Below are positions 18,070 through 28,675 of a stretch of 64,000 nt of DNA, piece after piece. The notes beneath the pieces are model-generated. The model made no database searches. It saw only the letters and a list, made by a program, of their open reading frames with translations, and had not been told where the DNA came from. The stretch covers positions 1 to 64,000 of the forward strand of contig PAVS01000001.1 in NCBI GenBank assembly GCA_002713145.1, written 5' to 3'. Positions within the stretch are counted from its first letter, which is position 1. Every line of letters starts with the position of its first letter. A program made the translations under genes and the position numbers. The stretch comes from Halobacteriovoraceae bacterium. Lineage in GTDB: Bacteria > Bdellovibrionota > Bacteriovoracia > Bacteriovoracales > Bacteriovoracaceae.

Positions 18070-19300
18070 TTTAGCAAAGAAATCAAAAGATGCATCAAAA
18101 GCCCTAAGAGGGTTAAATCATAGCTTAAGAAAAGAATTACTTTTAAAATTAGCAGATCATCTGGAAAAAAGAGCTGCTGATGTCATTGAAGCGAATAAAA
18201 AAGATCTACAATACGCTGAAGAAGTTAACTTAAACCAAGCTCTTAAAGATAGATTGATGCTTAACGAAGATCGTATCAAAGATATGGCCAGCGGCGTGCG
18301 CTCTATTGCCGAGCAAAAAGAAGTTGTGGGTGAGTTTTACCAAGAGTTTACCAATGAAGAAGGTCTTCAGATCAAACGTCAGCGAGTTCCTCTTGGAGTG
18401 ATTCTGATGATTTTTGAATCTCGCCCGAATGTTGTTATCGATTGTGCTGCTCTTGCGTTGAAATCATCAAATGCCATTATTTTAAAAGGCGGAAAAGAAG
18501 CCAAGCATTCTAATGATATATTGGGAGAAATTATCCAGGAAGCTCTTGAGGGATCTATTCCAAAAGAAGCCGTCCAGGTTCTTGCCTCTGATAGTCGTGA
18601 GGAAGTAAACGCTCTCCTAGAATTAGATGAATATATCGATGTTGTTATCCCAAGAGGAGGCGAGAGACTCATTGAGCATGTTTACAAGAATGCAAAAATG
18701 CCCGTGATCGCTCACTTCCAAGGTTTGTGTCATATGTATATCGACACTCAAGCTGATCTTGAAAAAGCGAAGAAGCTTGTGGTTAATGCAAAGACTCAAA
18801 GAACGGGAGTCTGTAATGCGATTGAAACCCTTCTCGTACATAAAGATGTAGTGGCTAAATTTGCACCTGAAATTACCAAGCAACTTAAAGAAAAAGGTTG
18901 TGAAGTTCGTGCAGATAAAGCTTTTACTGAAGCATCTGGGGAAAACTTAAAGCTCGCTACAGATGAAGATTGGGCGACAGAATATTTAGAAAATATTCTC
19001 TCAATTAAAACTGTAGGCTCTCTTGATGATGCTATCGAACATATTGACCAGTATGGTAGCTTTCATACCGAATGTATTGTGAGTGAAGATGAAAAAGCTC
19101 AAGCTGAATTTCTTAATCGTGTGGACGCAAGTTGTGTCGCGGTAAACGCATCAACACGTTTTAATGATGGAGGACAGTTGGGGCTAGGAGCAGAGCTTGG
19201 AATTTCAACGACAAAATTTCATGCCTACGGTCCTATGGGTGCGGAACAAATGACGACATCACGCTATGTGATCGTTGGTAATGGAAATACAAGAGGATAA
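18062..19300 (+). CDS. proA: gamma-glutamyl phosphate reductase
   Basis: ProA reduces gamma-glutamyl phosphate to glutamate semialdehyde with NADPH. It is an aldehyde-dehydrogenase-fold enzyme; visible are PLGVILMIFESRPNV, ALKSSNAIILKGGKEA, IPRGGERLI and the catalytic-cysteine region QRTGVCNAIETLLVH, with the C-terminal LGLGAELGISTTKFHAYGP. Length 412 aa is normal. Translation starts inside the end of proB with GAGGAAAC upstream, so the two enzymes, which channel a labile intermediate, are coupled. Confidence 0.96.
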   Translation: MNNLAKKSKDASKALRGLNHSLRKELLLKLADHLEKRAADVIEANKKDLQYAEEVNLNQALKDRLMLNEDRIKDMASGVRSIAEQKEVVGEFYQEFTNEEGLQIKRQRVPLGVILMIFESRPNVVIDCAALALKSSNAIILKGGKEAKHSNDILGEIIQEALEGSIPKEAVQVLASDSREEVNALLELDEYIDVVIPRGGERLIEHVYKNAKMPVIAHFQGLCHMYIDTQADLEKAKKLVVNAKTQRTGVCNAIETLLVHKDVVAKFAPEITKQLKEKGCEVRADKAFTEASGENLKLATDEDWATEYLENILSIKTVGSLDDAIEHIDQYGSFHTECIVSEDEKAQAEFLNRVDASCVAVNASTRFNDGGQLGLGAELGISTTKFHAYGPMGAEQMTTSRYVIVGNGNTRG

Positions 19301-19303
19301 TTT

Positions 19304-20113
19304 ATGATTGGTGTACTAGGATGTGGAAACATGGCTTCTGCCATTGTGCAGGGATATTTTCAAAAAGATAATAATGTTCAGTTTATCACTTATGATCCCA
19401 ATCAAGACAATGCTAAAAAATTAGCTGAGTCTGTTAAAGGTGAGGTCGCCGAAAATATTGATAGACTAAAAAAAGCAGACTCACTGGTGCTCGCTTGTAA
19501 GCCTCAGCATTTTAATGACCTTTCTCAATCACTACGAGACTCAGGGATCGATCTCGCTAGCAAGCATTTTATCTCGATTTTAGCTGCAACCCCTATAGAA
19601 GTTATTCAAAAGAAGCTGGGTGCAAAAAGAGTCACTCGCATTATGCCAAATACCCCTGCTTTTGTAGGAAAAGGTATGACTTTGGTTATGCATTCTGATG
19701 ACGTTGAAGCTGGAGAAAAAGATCTAGTGCAAGCATTTTTTAGTGCATGTGGTGAAGTCGCTGAGATGCCTGATGAAACCACATTTGATCAAGTGACAAC
19801 GGTCTCAGGTTCAGGGCCGGCGTATGTCTTTTTATTTGCAAAAACCATGGCGGATAAATTACAGTCTTGGGGTGTATCTGAAGAGCAGGCTAAAAAAATA
19901 GCCATTCAACTCTTTCGAGGCAGTTCGGAACTTATGCATGCTCAAAGTGATATCAGTTTTCAAGAGCTGATTGATCGCGTGACCAGTAAAGGGGGGGTGA
20001 CAATTGAAGCTGTTAAGTCCTATCAAGCAGATCATATTGGTCAACTCACTGATAAAGCCCTAGATGCTGCTTATGCTCGCTCAGTTGAGATGACGAAAGA
20101 AGTGAACCAATAA
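19304..20113 (+). CDS. proC: pyrroline-5-carboxylate reductase
   Basis: ProC reduces pyrroline-5-carboxylate to proline. The Rossmann motif GVLGCGNMASAIVQGY is at the N terminus, then the family signature spans MPNTPAFVGKGMT, VSGSGPAYVFLFAKTMADK and TSKGGVTIEAVKSYQ. Length 269 aa fits. It follows proA by 3 bp, completing a compact three-gene proline operon. Its stop lies one base from the end of the convergent Rieske gene, so no terminator separates them. Confidence 0.95.
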   Translation: MIGVLGCGNMASAIVQGYFQKDNNVQFITYDPNQDNAKKLAESVKGEVAENIDRLKKADSLVLACKPQHFNDLSQSLRDSGIDLASKHFISILAATPIEVIQKKLGAKRVTRIMPNTPAFVGKGMTLVMHSDDVEAGEKDLVQAFFSACGEVAEMPDETTFDQVTTVSGSGPAYVFLFAKTMADKLQSWGVSEEQAKKIAIQLFRGSSELMHAQSDISFQELIDRVTSKGGVTIEAVKSYQADHIGQLTDKALDAAYARSVEMTKEVNQ

Positions 20114-20114
20114 T

Positions 20115-21107
20115 TTATTTTTCGACATAGTCTAATTGCTGGACATGCTGAATCCACTTCCCAATGAGCTTATCTTCTTTGGTGAAGTTTGTTTGAAATT
20201 CAATCGTGTTCATGATCTTCATATCATCATAAAAAAGAAGCGTGACAAAAAAAGCTTTCCAGATAGTCGTGAGTAAACTTATTCCCGTCACTCTTTTAAG
20301 CCAATGACTGTTCTCAAAAAAATAAATGGTCTGTACTTCGCAGCCTCCGTCGATTTTGGGGAGATAGGTGAGCATGAATTTAAATTGAATGGGAAGTATC
20401 ATCTCAGCTAAAAAAACATTTCCACCAAAAGAAGAAGCCTTCCAATGAAATTTTGTCTTTCTAAAAAACTTAAAAGTTTTCTGTGAGAGTGTTTGAGGTT
20501 TATCTACTAATCTTCCAAAGAGCTCAATTTGAGTTTGGTATTTATTTACACTTTCAAAATCAGAGCTTCTGTCTACAATAATGCCATGAACAGCCCACCA
20601 GTGATTAAAATCTACGGTGTTAGGATAGATAAGATGGGGGTGAAAGACGAGCTCTCGTCTGGGACCTAAAACTGTGCGATTGTTTTTTGCTAAGTTTTCA
20701 AAGTGGGGAAGGGGATAGAGTGGCTCATCTCCATAGAAAAACCATATTCCTCCGTATACTTCTTTAACGGGATAGGATTTAACTTTGGCTCTAGCGGGAG
20801 GCTCATCTAAATAAGGAACCTTGGTGCATTCACCTTCGCCATCAAATTCCCAATGATGAAAGGGGCACCTGATGCATTCGCCAACAACTTCTCCTGCCCC
20901 AAGCATCGCTCCCATATGAGGACATCTCGCTTCCATCACATGTACAACCCCTGACTCAGTTCTAAAAACGACAAACTGTTTATCAAAAATCTTTTTTAAC
21001 TCACAATTTCCAGGCTTTAAACTTTTAGATTTACCAAGTAAGTACCAACTTTTGGTAAATTCTTTTGGGTTAGCAAAGCGTTTTAATTTGGGTGAGTTAT
21101 CTGACAT
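20115..21107 (-). CDS. Rieske [2Fe-2S] non-heme iron oxygenase
   Basis: The N-terminal Rieske domain ligates a 2Fe-2S cluster through CPH (62-64) and CPFHH (81-85). The catalytic domain has the mononuclear iron motif DFNHWWAVH (D166, H169, H174), matching DxxHxxxxH. The arrangement and 330-aa length recall the KshA/cholesterol 7-desaturase type of single-component oxygenases that act on sterols and related ring compounds, but the substrate is not predictable. A separate reductase is needed and none is encoded nearby. No Shine-Dalgarno is seen before the ATG. Convergent with proC. Confidence 0.85.
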   Translation of the reverse strand: MSDNSPKLKRFANPKEFTKSWYLLGKSKSLKPGNCELKKIFDKQFVVFRTESGVVHVMEARCPHMGAMLGAGEVVGECIRCPFHHWEFDGEGECTKVPYLDEPPARAKVKSYPVKEVYGGIWFFYGDEPLYPLPHFENLAKNNRTVLGPRRELVFHPHLIYPNTVDFNHWWAVHGIIVDRSSDFESVNKYQTQIELFGRLVDKPQTLSQKTFKFFRKTKFHWKASSFGGNVFLAEMILPIQFKFMLTYLPKIDGGCEVQTIYFFENSHWLKRVTGISLLTTIWKAFFVTLLFYDDMKIMNTIEFQTNFTKEDKLIGKWIQHVQQLDYVEK

Positions 21108-21353
21108 ATAAAATATTTTAACCGCATTCTTACATCACTCAAGTCAGGGGCATATATTCCTGAGGGGTATACTCTGGGTTAATTCTGCACTTTTTTTATT
21201 CTTTGCAAGGTGCGGATTGGGGATAAAAATAACATCCGTCCGTGATATTGGTGTCAGTTTGGCCTTAAACTTAGACATTTTATTGGCATTAATTTTGCTC
21301 TCTAAAATGCACAACGAATTTAAGGATTGAATTCAAAGCAAAGGGGAAAAGAT

Positions 21354-22337
21354 ATGTCTAAAGCATTATGGATTAGTTTATTTATGTTAGGGATGAGTTT
21401 CGCTGCCAAAGCGGCTCAGTGTGAATACAGTGTTGAAGTTAATGGGCGCGTCATCGCCGCTTATCAAGGTCAAAGCTCTGGGGAATGCATCAGGGCGCAA
21501 GCTCGTTGTGAAAACAGAGCGCTTAGAGTGGGTGGCATATGTGTGAATGGGGGAAGAACTCAAGGACCTACACCTCCAAGAACTCAGCCCCCAAGAAGAC
21601 CTGGACCAGACCCTATACCACAACCAAGACCTAATCCTTATCCGTCTCCATCGAGCTCAATCAGAGTGGGAGATAGGGTCTACCCAGATAATTGGTCTCA
21701 TGGGCTAGGGGCAACTGTACTTCAGTACAATCACCGAACAGGTGAATATAGAATCAAATCGAATCAATCAGGAAGTGTCTTTACCTTTACTGCTGAAAAC
21801 TTATCTGTAGCTTACGGATGTATTGCAAGTGTTTGTGTGACGGATAAAGTCTTTCCTGAAAACTGGGATCATGCCTTAGGTGCCCAAGTACTGGCCCAAA
21901 ATTCAATCAAACAAACGCTTATCGTAAAGTCGAATCAATCGGGAAGCGTGTTTAGTTTCTCAGTAGATAATCTTCTATTAGGGGATGGTTGTGTGAATGC
22001 CATGTGTGTAGGTGATCACGTTTATCCACTGAATTGGAGTCATGCACTTGGTGCTGAAGTGATCGCTATGAGTGATGTGAATGATACTCGTCGATCTGAG
22101 ATGGTTTTTAAAATAAAGTCAAAACAATCAGGCTCGGTTTTTAGCTTCTCTAGAGATAACCTTGCTGTAACAAGAGGCTGTCATGATGGATTTTGTGTAG
22201 GACAAAGAGTGTATCCTCGAAATTGGTCTCATTCTTTAGGAGGGACAATCCTAGCTCTTCATAAAAGACAAGGTGTGTTTGTTGTAAAATCCAACCAGTC
22301 GGGAAATGTTTTTACTTTTAACTCTTACGATTTATAA
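21354..22337 (+). CDS. secreted protein with Pro-rich linker and four tandem NWSHALGA repeats
   Basis: I choose ATG 21354 (AAAGGGGAAAAG upstream, complete signal peptide ending FAAKA-AQ) over the ORF-track TTG at 21327. A short N-terminal domain with four cysteines (QCEYSVEV to GGICVNG) is followed by a Pro/Arg-rich linker and four repeats of about 52-62 residues. Each repeat has the pattern VGDRVYPxNWSHALGAxVL, then IKSNQSGSVFxFSxDNL, and the first three end in GCxxxxC. They look like small beta-barrel (SH3/Tudor-like) modules, perhaps binding a polymer such as glycan or nucleic acid. No family is recognised. A bidirectional terminator follows. Confidence 0.75.
   Translation: MSKALWISLFMLGMSFAAKAAQCEYSVEVNGRVIAAYQGQSSGECIRAQARCENRALRVGGICVNGGRTQGPTPPRTQPPRRPGPDPIPQPRPNPYPSPSSSIRVGDRVYPDNWSHGLGATVLQYNHRTGEYRIKSNQSGSVFTFTAENLSVAYGCIASVCVTDKVFPENWDHALGAQVLAQNSIKQTLIVKSNQSGSVFSFSVDNLLLGDGCVNAMCVGDHVYPLNWSHALGAEVIAMSDVNDTRRSEMVFKIKSKQSGSVFSFSRDNLAVTRGCHDGFCVGQRVYPRNWSHSLGGTILALHKRQGVFVVKSNQSGNVFTFNSYDL
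21660..22334 (+). repeat. four coding tandem repeats (~52-62 codons each)
   Basis: Repeat starts are marked by IRVGDRVYPDNW, VTDKVFPENW, VGDHVYPLNW and VGQRVYPRNW. Each contains K-S-[NK]-Q-S-G-[SN]-V-F. The third repeat has an insertion of about six residues before the second motif. The DNA has diverged much more than the protein, so the repeats are old and under selection. Confidence 0.85.
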
Positions 22338-22361
22338 ATAGAGAACATAGAATAAAAATCG

Positions 22362-22387
22362 GGGCTCACCATGTGGGCCCTTTTTTT
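22362..22387. terminator. bidirectional intrinsic terminator
   Basis: GGGCTCAC and GTGGGCCC form an 8-bp stem with one T-G pair and a CAT loop; seven T follow on the plus strand and ATTTTTATT follows on the minus strand. It serves both convergent genes. Confidence 0.9.
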
Positions 22388-22389
22388 AT

Positions 22390-23304
22390 TTAAAATGATG
22401 TAGAAAACCCAAACTCTGGACCTAGTCCTTCAAAATAAACCACAGAAATTCTAGGGTCAGTAAGAAAAGACAGTTTTTTACGATAGATATAAGAAAAACC
22501 TATGAGATGACGAACTCTTGAAGCTTCTGCTGTGGCCTTATCAGCATCACCTTCTGCATTTATATTTGATATCTTGCTGCCAGTGCCAATCGCAGCGCCC
22601 AACCAATGATGGGACTTTATCTGCTTATTTAAATCAAGTGTATAGGTGGTTAAATACGAGTGCTTTTTGGTTTGGTCATTGATCGGGAGGTCAAATCTTG
22701 TTCCATCTGAATATTGGTTGGTGATGCGACCTCTCACACTCGTACGCTGAATGACTTCTGAATATTTAAGAGTGAGACCGTAATTTAAAGTAGAATCTCT
22801 TGGTGTCATATTTATAGAAGTAAAAAGATAATTAAACCAGTTATTGACTTCAAAATCATAGTCAGAAGTGTAGGAAGAAAAAGAACCTTCCTCTGAACTA
22901 AAACTTGAATCTTTAAACTGACCCTTTATTTGGGTACCACCAAAAGCGATTTGATAATTTTTATCTTTTATTACATTGTATTTAAAAGTGACGGCATATT
23001 TAAAAAAATCATTATCCTCTACCGCATAGACCCAAGGGAGAACTCCTATCTCGATTCGCTCTCCTAAACCAAGAGACAGTGAGTTTAAAACTATAGAATC
23101 TCCAAATTGTCCTCCCGGCATGCGATCAAAATTGACTTTTAAATGTCCCACAGTTGTGGCTTGGTCACCAATCACTGGAAAGTGGGTGTGATAGGAAGAG
23201 GTATTTGTATTATCTAAATTTTTACTCTCAATTTGAGTTTGACTTTCAACTTGGGAACTTAAAACGGACGTGCTGAATAAAAGTAAAAAGAGATACTTGT
23301 ACAT
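22390..23304 (-). CDS. predicted outer-membrane beta-barrel protein
   Basis: A signal peptide (cleavage near VLSS) leads into about 285 residues of alternating strand patterns: LGLGERIEIGVLPWVYA, YAVTFKYNVIKDKNYQIAFGGTQ, LNYGLTLKYSEVI, HLIGFSYIYRKKLSF and a C-terminal GPEFGFSTSF. Ending in Phe with an aromatic-hydrophobic last strand is the usual beta-barrel assembly signal. I count roughly 10-12 possible strands. No cysteine. Function unknown; it may be a small porin or structural barrel. It is convergent with the repeat protein and shares its terminator. Confidence 0.7.
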   Translation of the reverse strand: MYKYLFLLLFSTSVLSSQVESQTQIESKNLDNTNTSSYHTHFPVIGDQATTVGHLKVNFDRMPGGQFGDSIVLNSLSLGLGERIEIGVLPWVYAVEDNDFFKYAVTFKYNVIKDKNYQIAFGGTQIKGQFKDSSFSSEEGSFSSYTSDYDFEVNNWFNYLFTSINMTPRDSTLNYGLTLKYSEVIQRTSVRGRITNQYSDGTRFDLPINDQTKKHSYLTTYTLDLNKQIKSHHWLGAAIGTGSKISNINAEGDADKATAEASRVRHLIGFSYIYRKKLSFLTDPRISVVYFEGLGPEFGFSTSF

Positions 23305-23406
23305 CTATGTATTATATCTTGGATAGACATGAGATACGTTCAGGCAGAATTTTCAAGAGTAGTGTCAGTGGTCAAGATCAAATAAGATAATAAAAAAGGA
23401 TAACTT

Positions 23407-24963
23407 ATGAAAATAGCGATGATCACCCTCTCGATCTTAATCATTTCTTGTGCAAACCAATCAAAACAATCAGCTCAAACAAAACCTAAAAATGTTATTT
23501 TAATGATAGGGGATGGAATGGGACCCCAGCAAATCTCTTTACTCTATTATTTTAGTCAGTATTCGAAGTTAAATGTGATTGCACCTGATGATTTTGCTTT
23601 TCAAAAGTTTAACGACAAAGGAAGCTCGGCGATCTCGGCTACAGAGCCCTATGACAAAATGGTGGTTGATTCAGCTTGTTCCGCCACTCAATTGGCCATC
23701 GGTGAAGCCAGTCGCTCAGAGATGATAGGTCTAGATAAAAGTGGAAACCCGAAAAAAACAATTCTCAATAAAGCTCAGGCCAGAGGTATGAAGGTAGGAC
23801 TCGTGTCAGACACTCGTATCACTCATGCCACCCCAGCCTCATTCGCTTCAGCCGTTGCTAACCGTTGGCAAGAAAGTGAAATCGCAGCACAAATGCTACA
23901 AACGTCACCTGATTTAATGTATTCAGGTGGACTCAATCAATTTATTCCCCAAGGTGAAAAAAAAAATATTTCAGGGATAAAAGTCACTTCGCGCAGGAAT
24001 GATAATAAAAACTTGCTGGAGCTAGCGAAAAAAAAATACCATATCATTCATAAGAAAGACGAGTTGGATCTTGAAACGGATAAAAAAGTGTTAGGACTTT
24101 TTACCAACAGTGGGATGCCCGATGCTATTTGGCAGTCAAAAAACAAAGATAATAAAGAGAGATCCATTCCTAATCTTTTAGAGATGACTCAATCGGCAGT
24201 GAATTATTTAGATAAAAAAAGTGACCAAGGGTTTTTTCTGATGGTCGAAGGTGGTCAAATTGATTGGGCAGGCCATCGTAATGATGCGGGTACTATGCTT
24301 CATGAATTGATACACTTCAATCAGACATTGAATTGGCTCCTTGATTGGATAGAGAAAAATCCAGACACTCTCTTGGTCGTGACAGCTGATCACGAGACTG
24401 GGGCTTTTGGTATTGGTTATAATGTTCATAATCTACCCGAGCCTGTGACTCTAAAAGGCAGTGCATTTGGCAAAAGAAAGTTTAGACCCAATTTTAATTA
24501 TGGAGACTTCAAGGTCCTGGATCAAATGTATCTTCAGAAAAAAAGTTTTCATACACTTTGGAGTGAATTTTCAAGTCTAGATAAAAAAGAACAAACTCCA
24601 GAAAAAATGAAGAAGAAGATTGAAGATAGTACAGAATTTAAAATTACCTTAGAAACAGCGAAAAAAGTTTTAAGGTCGAAGAAAAATAAATACAAAAATG
24701 ATTGGCATTATAATTTAAAAGGAGACACCCTCCCCAGGGTCGATGAATCTGAAGCCTATTATTATGATGCACCTAATATCAGGACGGCCCTTATTGGTCG
24801 CACCATCAATGAGCAGCAAAATGTCATTTGGGGAACAGGTGGGCACACCGCCACTCCCGTTACCGTTTTTGCCATAGGTGGAGGGGATTATCATAAGAAA
24901 TTTAGTGGTTATCTTAATCACAGAACAGTGGGGAAGTTGATGCAGGAGTATTTGGGGCTTTAA
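23407..24963 (+). CDS. phoA: alkaline phosphatase, PhoA family, lipoprotein
   Basis: Alkaline phosphatases release phosphate from monoesters using a serine nucleophile, two zinc and one magnesium. Motifs are KNVILMIGDGMG (metal Asp), the nucleophile near residue 89 in VVDSACSATQLA, SDTRITHATPASF, VEGGQIDWAGHRND, VTADHETGAF and GGHTATPV. The N terminus has a lipobox (IISC at residue 15), so the enzyme should be held in a membrane as a lipoprotein. At 518 aa it has an inserted Lys-rich region (about 390-430) absent from E. coli PhoA. AAGGATAAC precedes the ATG. No PHO-box is evident. Confidence 0.9.
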   Translation: MKIAMITLSILIISCANQSKQSAQTKPKNVILMIGDGMGPQQISLLYYFSQYSKLNVIAPDDFAFQKFNDKGSSAISATEPYDKMVVDSACSATQLAIGEASRSEMIGLDKSGNPKKTILNKAQARGMKVGLVSDTRITHATPASFASAVANRWQESEIAAQMLQTSPDLMYSGGLNQFIPQGEKKNISGIKVTSRRNDNKNLLELAKKKYHIIHKKDELDLETDKKVLGLFTNSGMPDAIWQSKNKDNKERSIPNLLEMTQSAVNYLDKKSDQGFFLMVEGGQIDWAGHRNDAGTMLHELIHFNQTLNWLLDWIEKNPDTLLVVTADHETGAFGIGYNVHNLPEPVTLKGSAFGKRKFRPNFNYGDFKVLDQMYLQKKSFHTLWSEFSSLDKKEQTPEKMKKKIEDSTEFKITLETAKKVLRSKKNKYKNDWHYNLKGDTLPRVDESEAYYYDAPNIRTALIGRTINEQQNVIWGTGGHTATPVTVFAIGGGDYHKKFSGYLNHRTVGKLMQEYLGL

Positions 24964-25081
24964 TTTTATTTGCTCTGCAACTTATACCAAAAAATGTGTT
25001 TATTTATTAACATGATGTTCACTTGAGAGCATCAATTCTTTCGTATAAAGTACCTTGTACAATTTAAAAAGGAATATCTAA

Positions 25082-26217
<1,136 letters not shown>

Positions 26218-26218
<1 letters not shown>

Positions 26219-27048
26219 TGCCTTTTGAAATATTAAAAAAACATAAAACCTTTGATGGAGAAACGCTTTTTTGTGAACATCAAAGTGCCAGCACAAAAAC
26301 AAAAATGAAGTTTTCTGTCTACTTACCGAAGCCAGTTGAAGAGATTGATTCCGCGATTATTTGGCTTTCTGGTCTCACTTGTAATGAGGAGAATTTTATC
26401 ACCAAAGCCGGTGCTCAAAGAAACCTTGCTGGAACCAATACGATGATCATTTGCCCTGATACTTCCCCTAGAGGTTTGGAGATACCAGGAGCTGAAGATG
26501 ATTACGATTTTGGAACGGGAGCAGGATTTTATGTGAACGCTACGACTGAATCATATCGAGAGAATTATCAGATGTATGATTATATCGTCAAAGATATAGT
26601 AGGACTTTTAAAGAGTGACTTTAAAGTTCAAAAACTGGCCATCAGCGGCCACTCAATGGGTGGGCATGGAGCTCTTGTCATTGGGTTAAGAGAACCACAA
26701 CTTTTTACTTCAGTTTCAGCCTTTTCCCCCATTGTTAATCCAGTTGAGAGCCCTTGGGGACATAAGGCTTTTACAGGTTATCTAGGAGATAATAGAGAAG
26801 AGTGGAAAAAATATGATGCTTGTGAACTTATCAAAGCAGGACATAGTCACCCACAATTTCTTCTGGTTGATCAAGGTCTAGGTGATGAATTTTTAGCTAA
26901 GCAACTCCTCTCAAAGAACCTTGAGAATGCATGTGAAAATCGAGAGCAAAAAGTGCAACTCAACTTTCATGAAGACTATGACCATAGTTATTATTTTATA
27001 AGTACATTTATAGGTAAGCATATAGAGTTTCATGTGGGGCATTTTTAA
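26218..27048 (+). CDS. frmB: S-formylglutathione hydrolase
   Basis: This esterase-D-fold enzyme hydrolyses S-formylglutathione to formate and glutathione, completing formaldehyde detoxification. Markers are the oxyanion segment WLSGLTCNEENF, the nucleophile elbow GHSMGGHGAL (Ser 146), CPDTSPRG, YQMYDYI and the terminal HEDYDHSYYFI with the catalytic His. Length 276 aa is typical. It is translationally coupled to frmA and to the following alpha/beta hydrolase through TAATG overlaps. Confidence 0.95.
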
Positions 27049-28040
27049 TGAGATTTTTGTTCTTTATTTTTTTAAGTCTTCTTTTTATTGCCTGTAGTAC
27101 TTCTTCTGTAAAAAAGGAAAATGTCTTTGATCAAAGACTCACTGAATTTGAGTATCCCTTTCCCGTTTCATTTTTTAATTTAGACTCCCAAAAACAAAAC
27201 TTTGAGATGGCCTATATGGACCTAAACCCAAAAGCAAAAAAAGTTGTTTTACTTTTGCATGGGAAAAACTTCTCTGGTTTTTATTGGGAAAGAATTGCAA
27301 ATGATCTGGTAAGTAAAGACTATCGAGTTGTGATTCCAGATCAAATAGGATTTGGTAAAAGTTCTAAACCTGAATTTTATCAATATAGCTTTGCCAATCT
27401 TTCGTTAAATACCAAGAAACTGCTGGAAGAATTAGGGATTGAAAAGGTTCAAATTGTTGGCCATTCAATGGGGGGAATGCTGGCCACTCACTTTACTTAT
27501 TCCTACCCAAAAACAGTGAGTAAGCTGATCCTTATCAATCCGATTGGACTTGAGCCCTATTTAAAATATGTAGAGTATAAAGATCCACAGTTTTTTTATG
27601 AGCAAGAGTTAAACAAAACACCCGAGAAATTTAAAGCTTACCAGCAAAAGAATTATTACGATGGCAAATGGAGTGAAGAATATGATTTTTTACTCGCTCC
27701 CTATTCAGGACAAATGAGAGGAGAGGATTGGCCTAGAGTGGCTTGGAATAATGCCCTCACTTACGGACCTATTTTTAGTGAGGATATCACCCATTTGTTT
27801 TCTTCCATCAAACAAAGAGTGGTTCTCATTATCGGAACCAGAGATAAAACTGGTCCAGGGCGAGGCTGGAAAAAGCCCGGAGTCAAGCACCAGCTAGGGC
27901 AATATAATAAGCTTGGTAAAGAAGCTCACAAGAAATTTCCTAACTCTGAACTTTTTGAATTAGAGGATCTTGGACATATGCCTCAATTCGAAGATTATGA
28001 TCGATTTGCTAAAGTCTTTTTTCCCGAGTTTAGGCAATGA
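27048..28040 (+). CDS. alpha/beta hydrolase lipoprotein
   Basis: A signal peptide with lipobox (LLFIACS, Cys 16) indicates a lipoprotein. The fold is a classic alpha/beta hydrolase: VVLLLHGKNFSG, GFGKSSKP, nucleophile elbow VGHSMGGMLA, catalytic Asp in IIGTRDKTGPG and His in EDLGHMPQFED. Bacterial relatives act on esters, epoxides or haloalkanes; specificity is not visible. The start overlaps frmB's stop by one base, so it is made with the formaldehyde pathway, yet it acts outside the cytoplasm, which makes a direct metabolic role unlikely. Confidence 0.82.
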   Translation: MRFLFFIFLSLLFIACSTSSVKKENVFDQRLTEFEYPFPVSFFNLDSQKQNFEMAYMDLNPKAKKVVLLLHGKNFSGFYWERIANDLVSKDYRVVIPDQIGFGKSSKPEFYQYSFANLSLNTKKLLEELGIEKVQIVGHSMGGMLATHFTYSYPKTVSKLILINPIGLEPYLKYVEYKDPQFFYEQELNKTPEKFKAYQQKNYYDGKWSEEYDFLLAPYSGQMRGEDWPRVAWNNALTYGPIFSEDITHLFSSIKQRVVLIIGTRDKTGPGRGWKKPGVKHQLGQYNKLGKEAHKKFPNSELFELEDLGHMPQFEDYDRFAKVFFPEFRQ

Positions 28041-28078
28041 GCCTTTGCACATAATTGAGAATATGAGAAAAAGGAGAG

Positions 28079-28639
28079 ATGAAGTTAATTCTCTCTCTCA
28101 TTGTCTCACTGGCACTGCACGGGCTTATGATCTTGTCTCTTGATCAGTCGCATTTAGAATTTCTAAATAATTTTGCTCAAAAAAATAAACTCAACGCCCT
28201 GAAGAGTCGAATCTATATCCAAGAAGTGAAAACGGAAATTATAGAAAAAACAAAGCCAAGCTCAGAAAAAGTCTCTGCTCTGCCTAAAAAACAACCCCGG
28301 AAAAAAACAATTGTAGACGACCAAACTAACCAGTCCAGGTCGGGGGGAGAAGACTCACAAATGGCGGCTTTTTTAGGTGAAGTAAGAGAAGTCATTGTTA
28401 AAAACAAATATAAAAGTAGGGTGGCAACGAGACTTCAGTTAGATGGTGTGGTGGAAGTGGAGTTCACTCTTAAAGCACCCAATAAAATTGTGGATTTAAA
28501 AATTAAAAATAGCTCAGGAAAAATGCCTCTAGATGAATCTGCCCTAGAAACGGTGCGGAGAGTCACAAATTTCCCTACCATTCCCAACTCCTTAGAATTA
28601 AATGAAATACCCATTAGTTTTAAGCTCAAGTTTGAATAA
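28079..28639 (+). CDS. TonB family energy transducer
   Basis: An N-terminal membrane segment (ILSLIVSLALHGLMILSL) with the SxxxH-type pattern of TonB is followed by a Lys/Pro-rich spacer and a C-terminal TonB domain (YKSRVATRLQLDGVVEVEFTLK, then VRRVTNFPTIPNSL). TonB transmits proton-motive force from ExbB-ExbD to outer-membrane receptors. At 186 aa the periplasmic spacer is short. The gene sits directly ahead of a TonB-dependent receptor, its likely partner. No exbB or exbD lies in the window. AGGAGAG is immediately upstream of the ATG. Confidence 0.85.
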   Translation: MKLILSLIVSLALHGLMILSLDQSHLEFLNNFAQKNKLNALKSRIYIQEVKTEIIEKTKPSSEKVSALPKKQPRKKTIVDDQTNQSRSGGEDSQMAAFLGEVREVIVKNKYKSRVATRLQLDGVVEVEFTLKAPNKIVDLKIKNSSGKMPLDESALETVRRVTNFPTIPNSLELNEIPISFKLKFE

Positions 28640-28675
28640 TTATCTGACAAATTGATGACAAAAATTTAGGCGTTT

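Noticed and set aside
21327-21353. ORF-track start of the four-repeat protein
   Set aside because: TTG start without ribosome site; ATG 21354 has a Shine-Dalgarno and gives a proper signal peptide.
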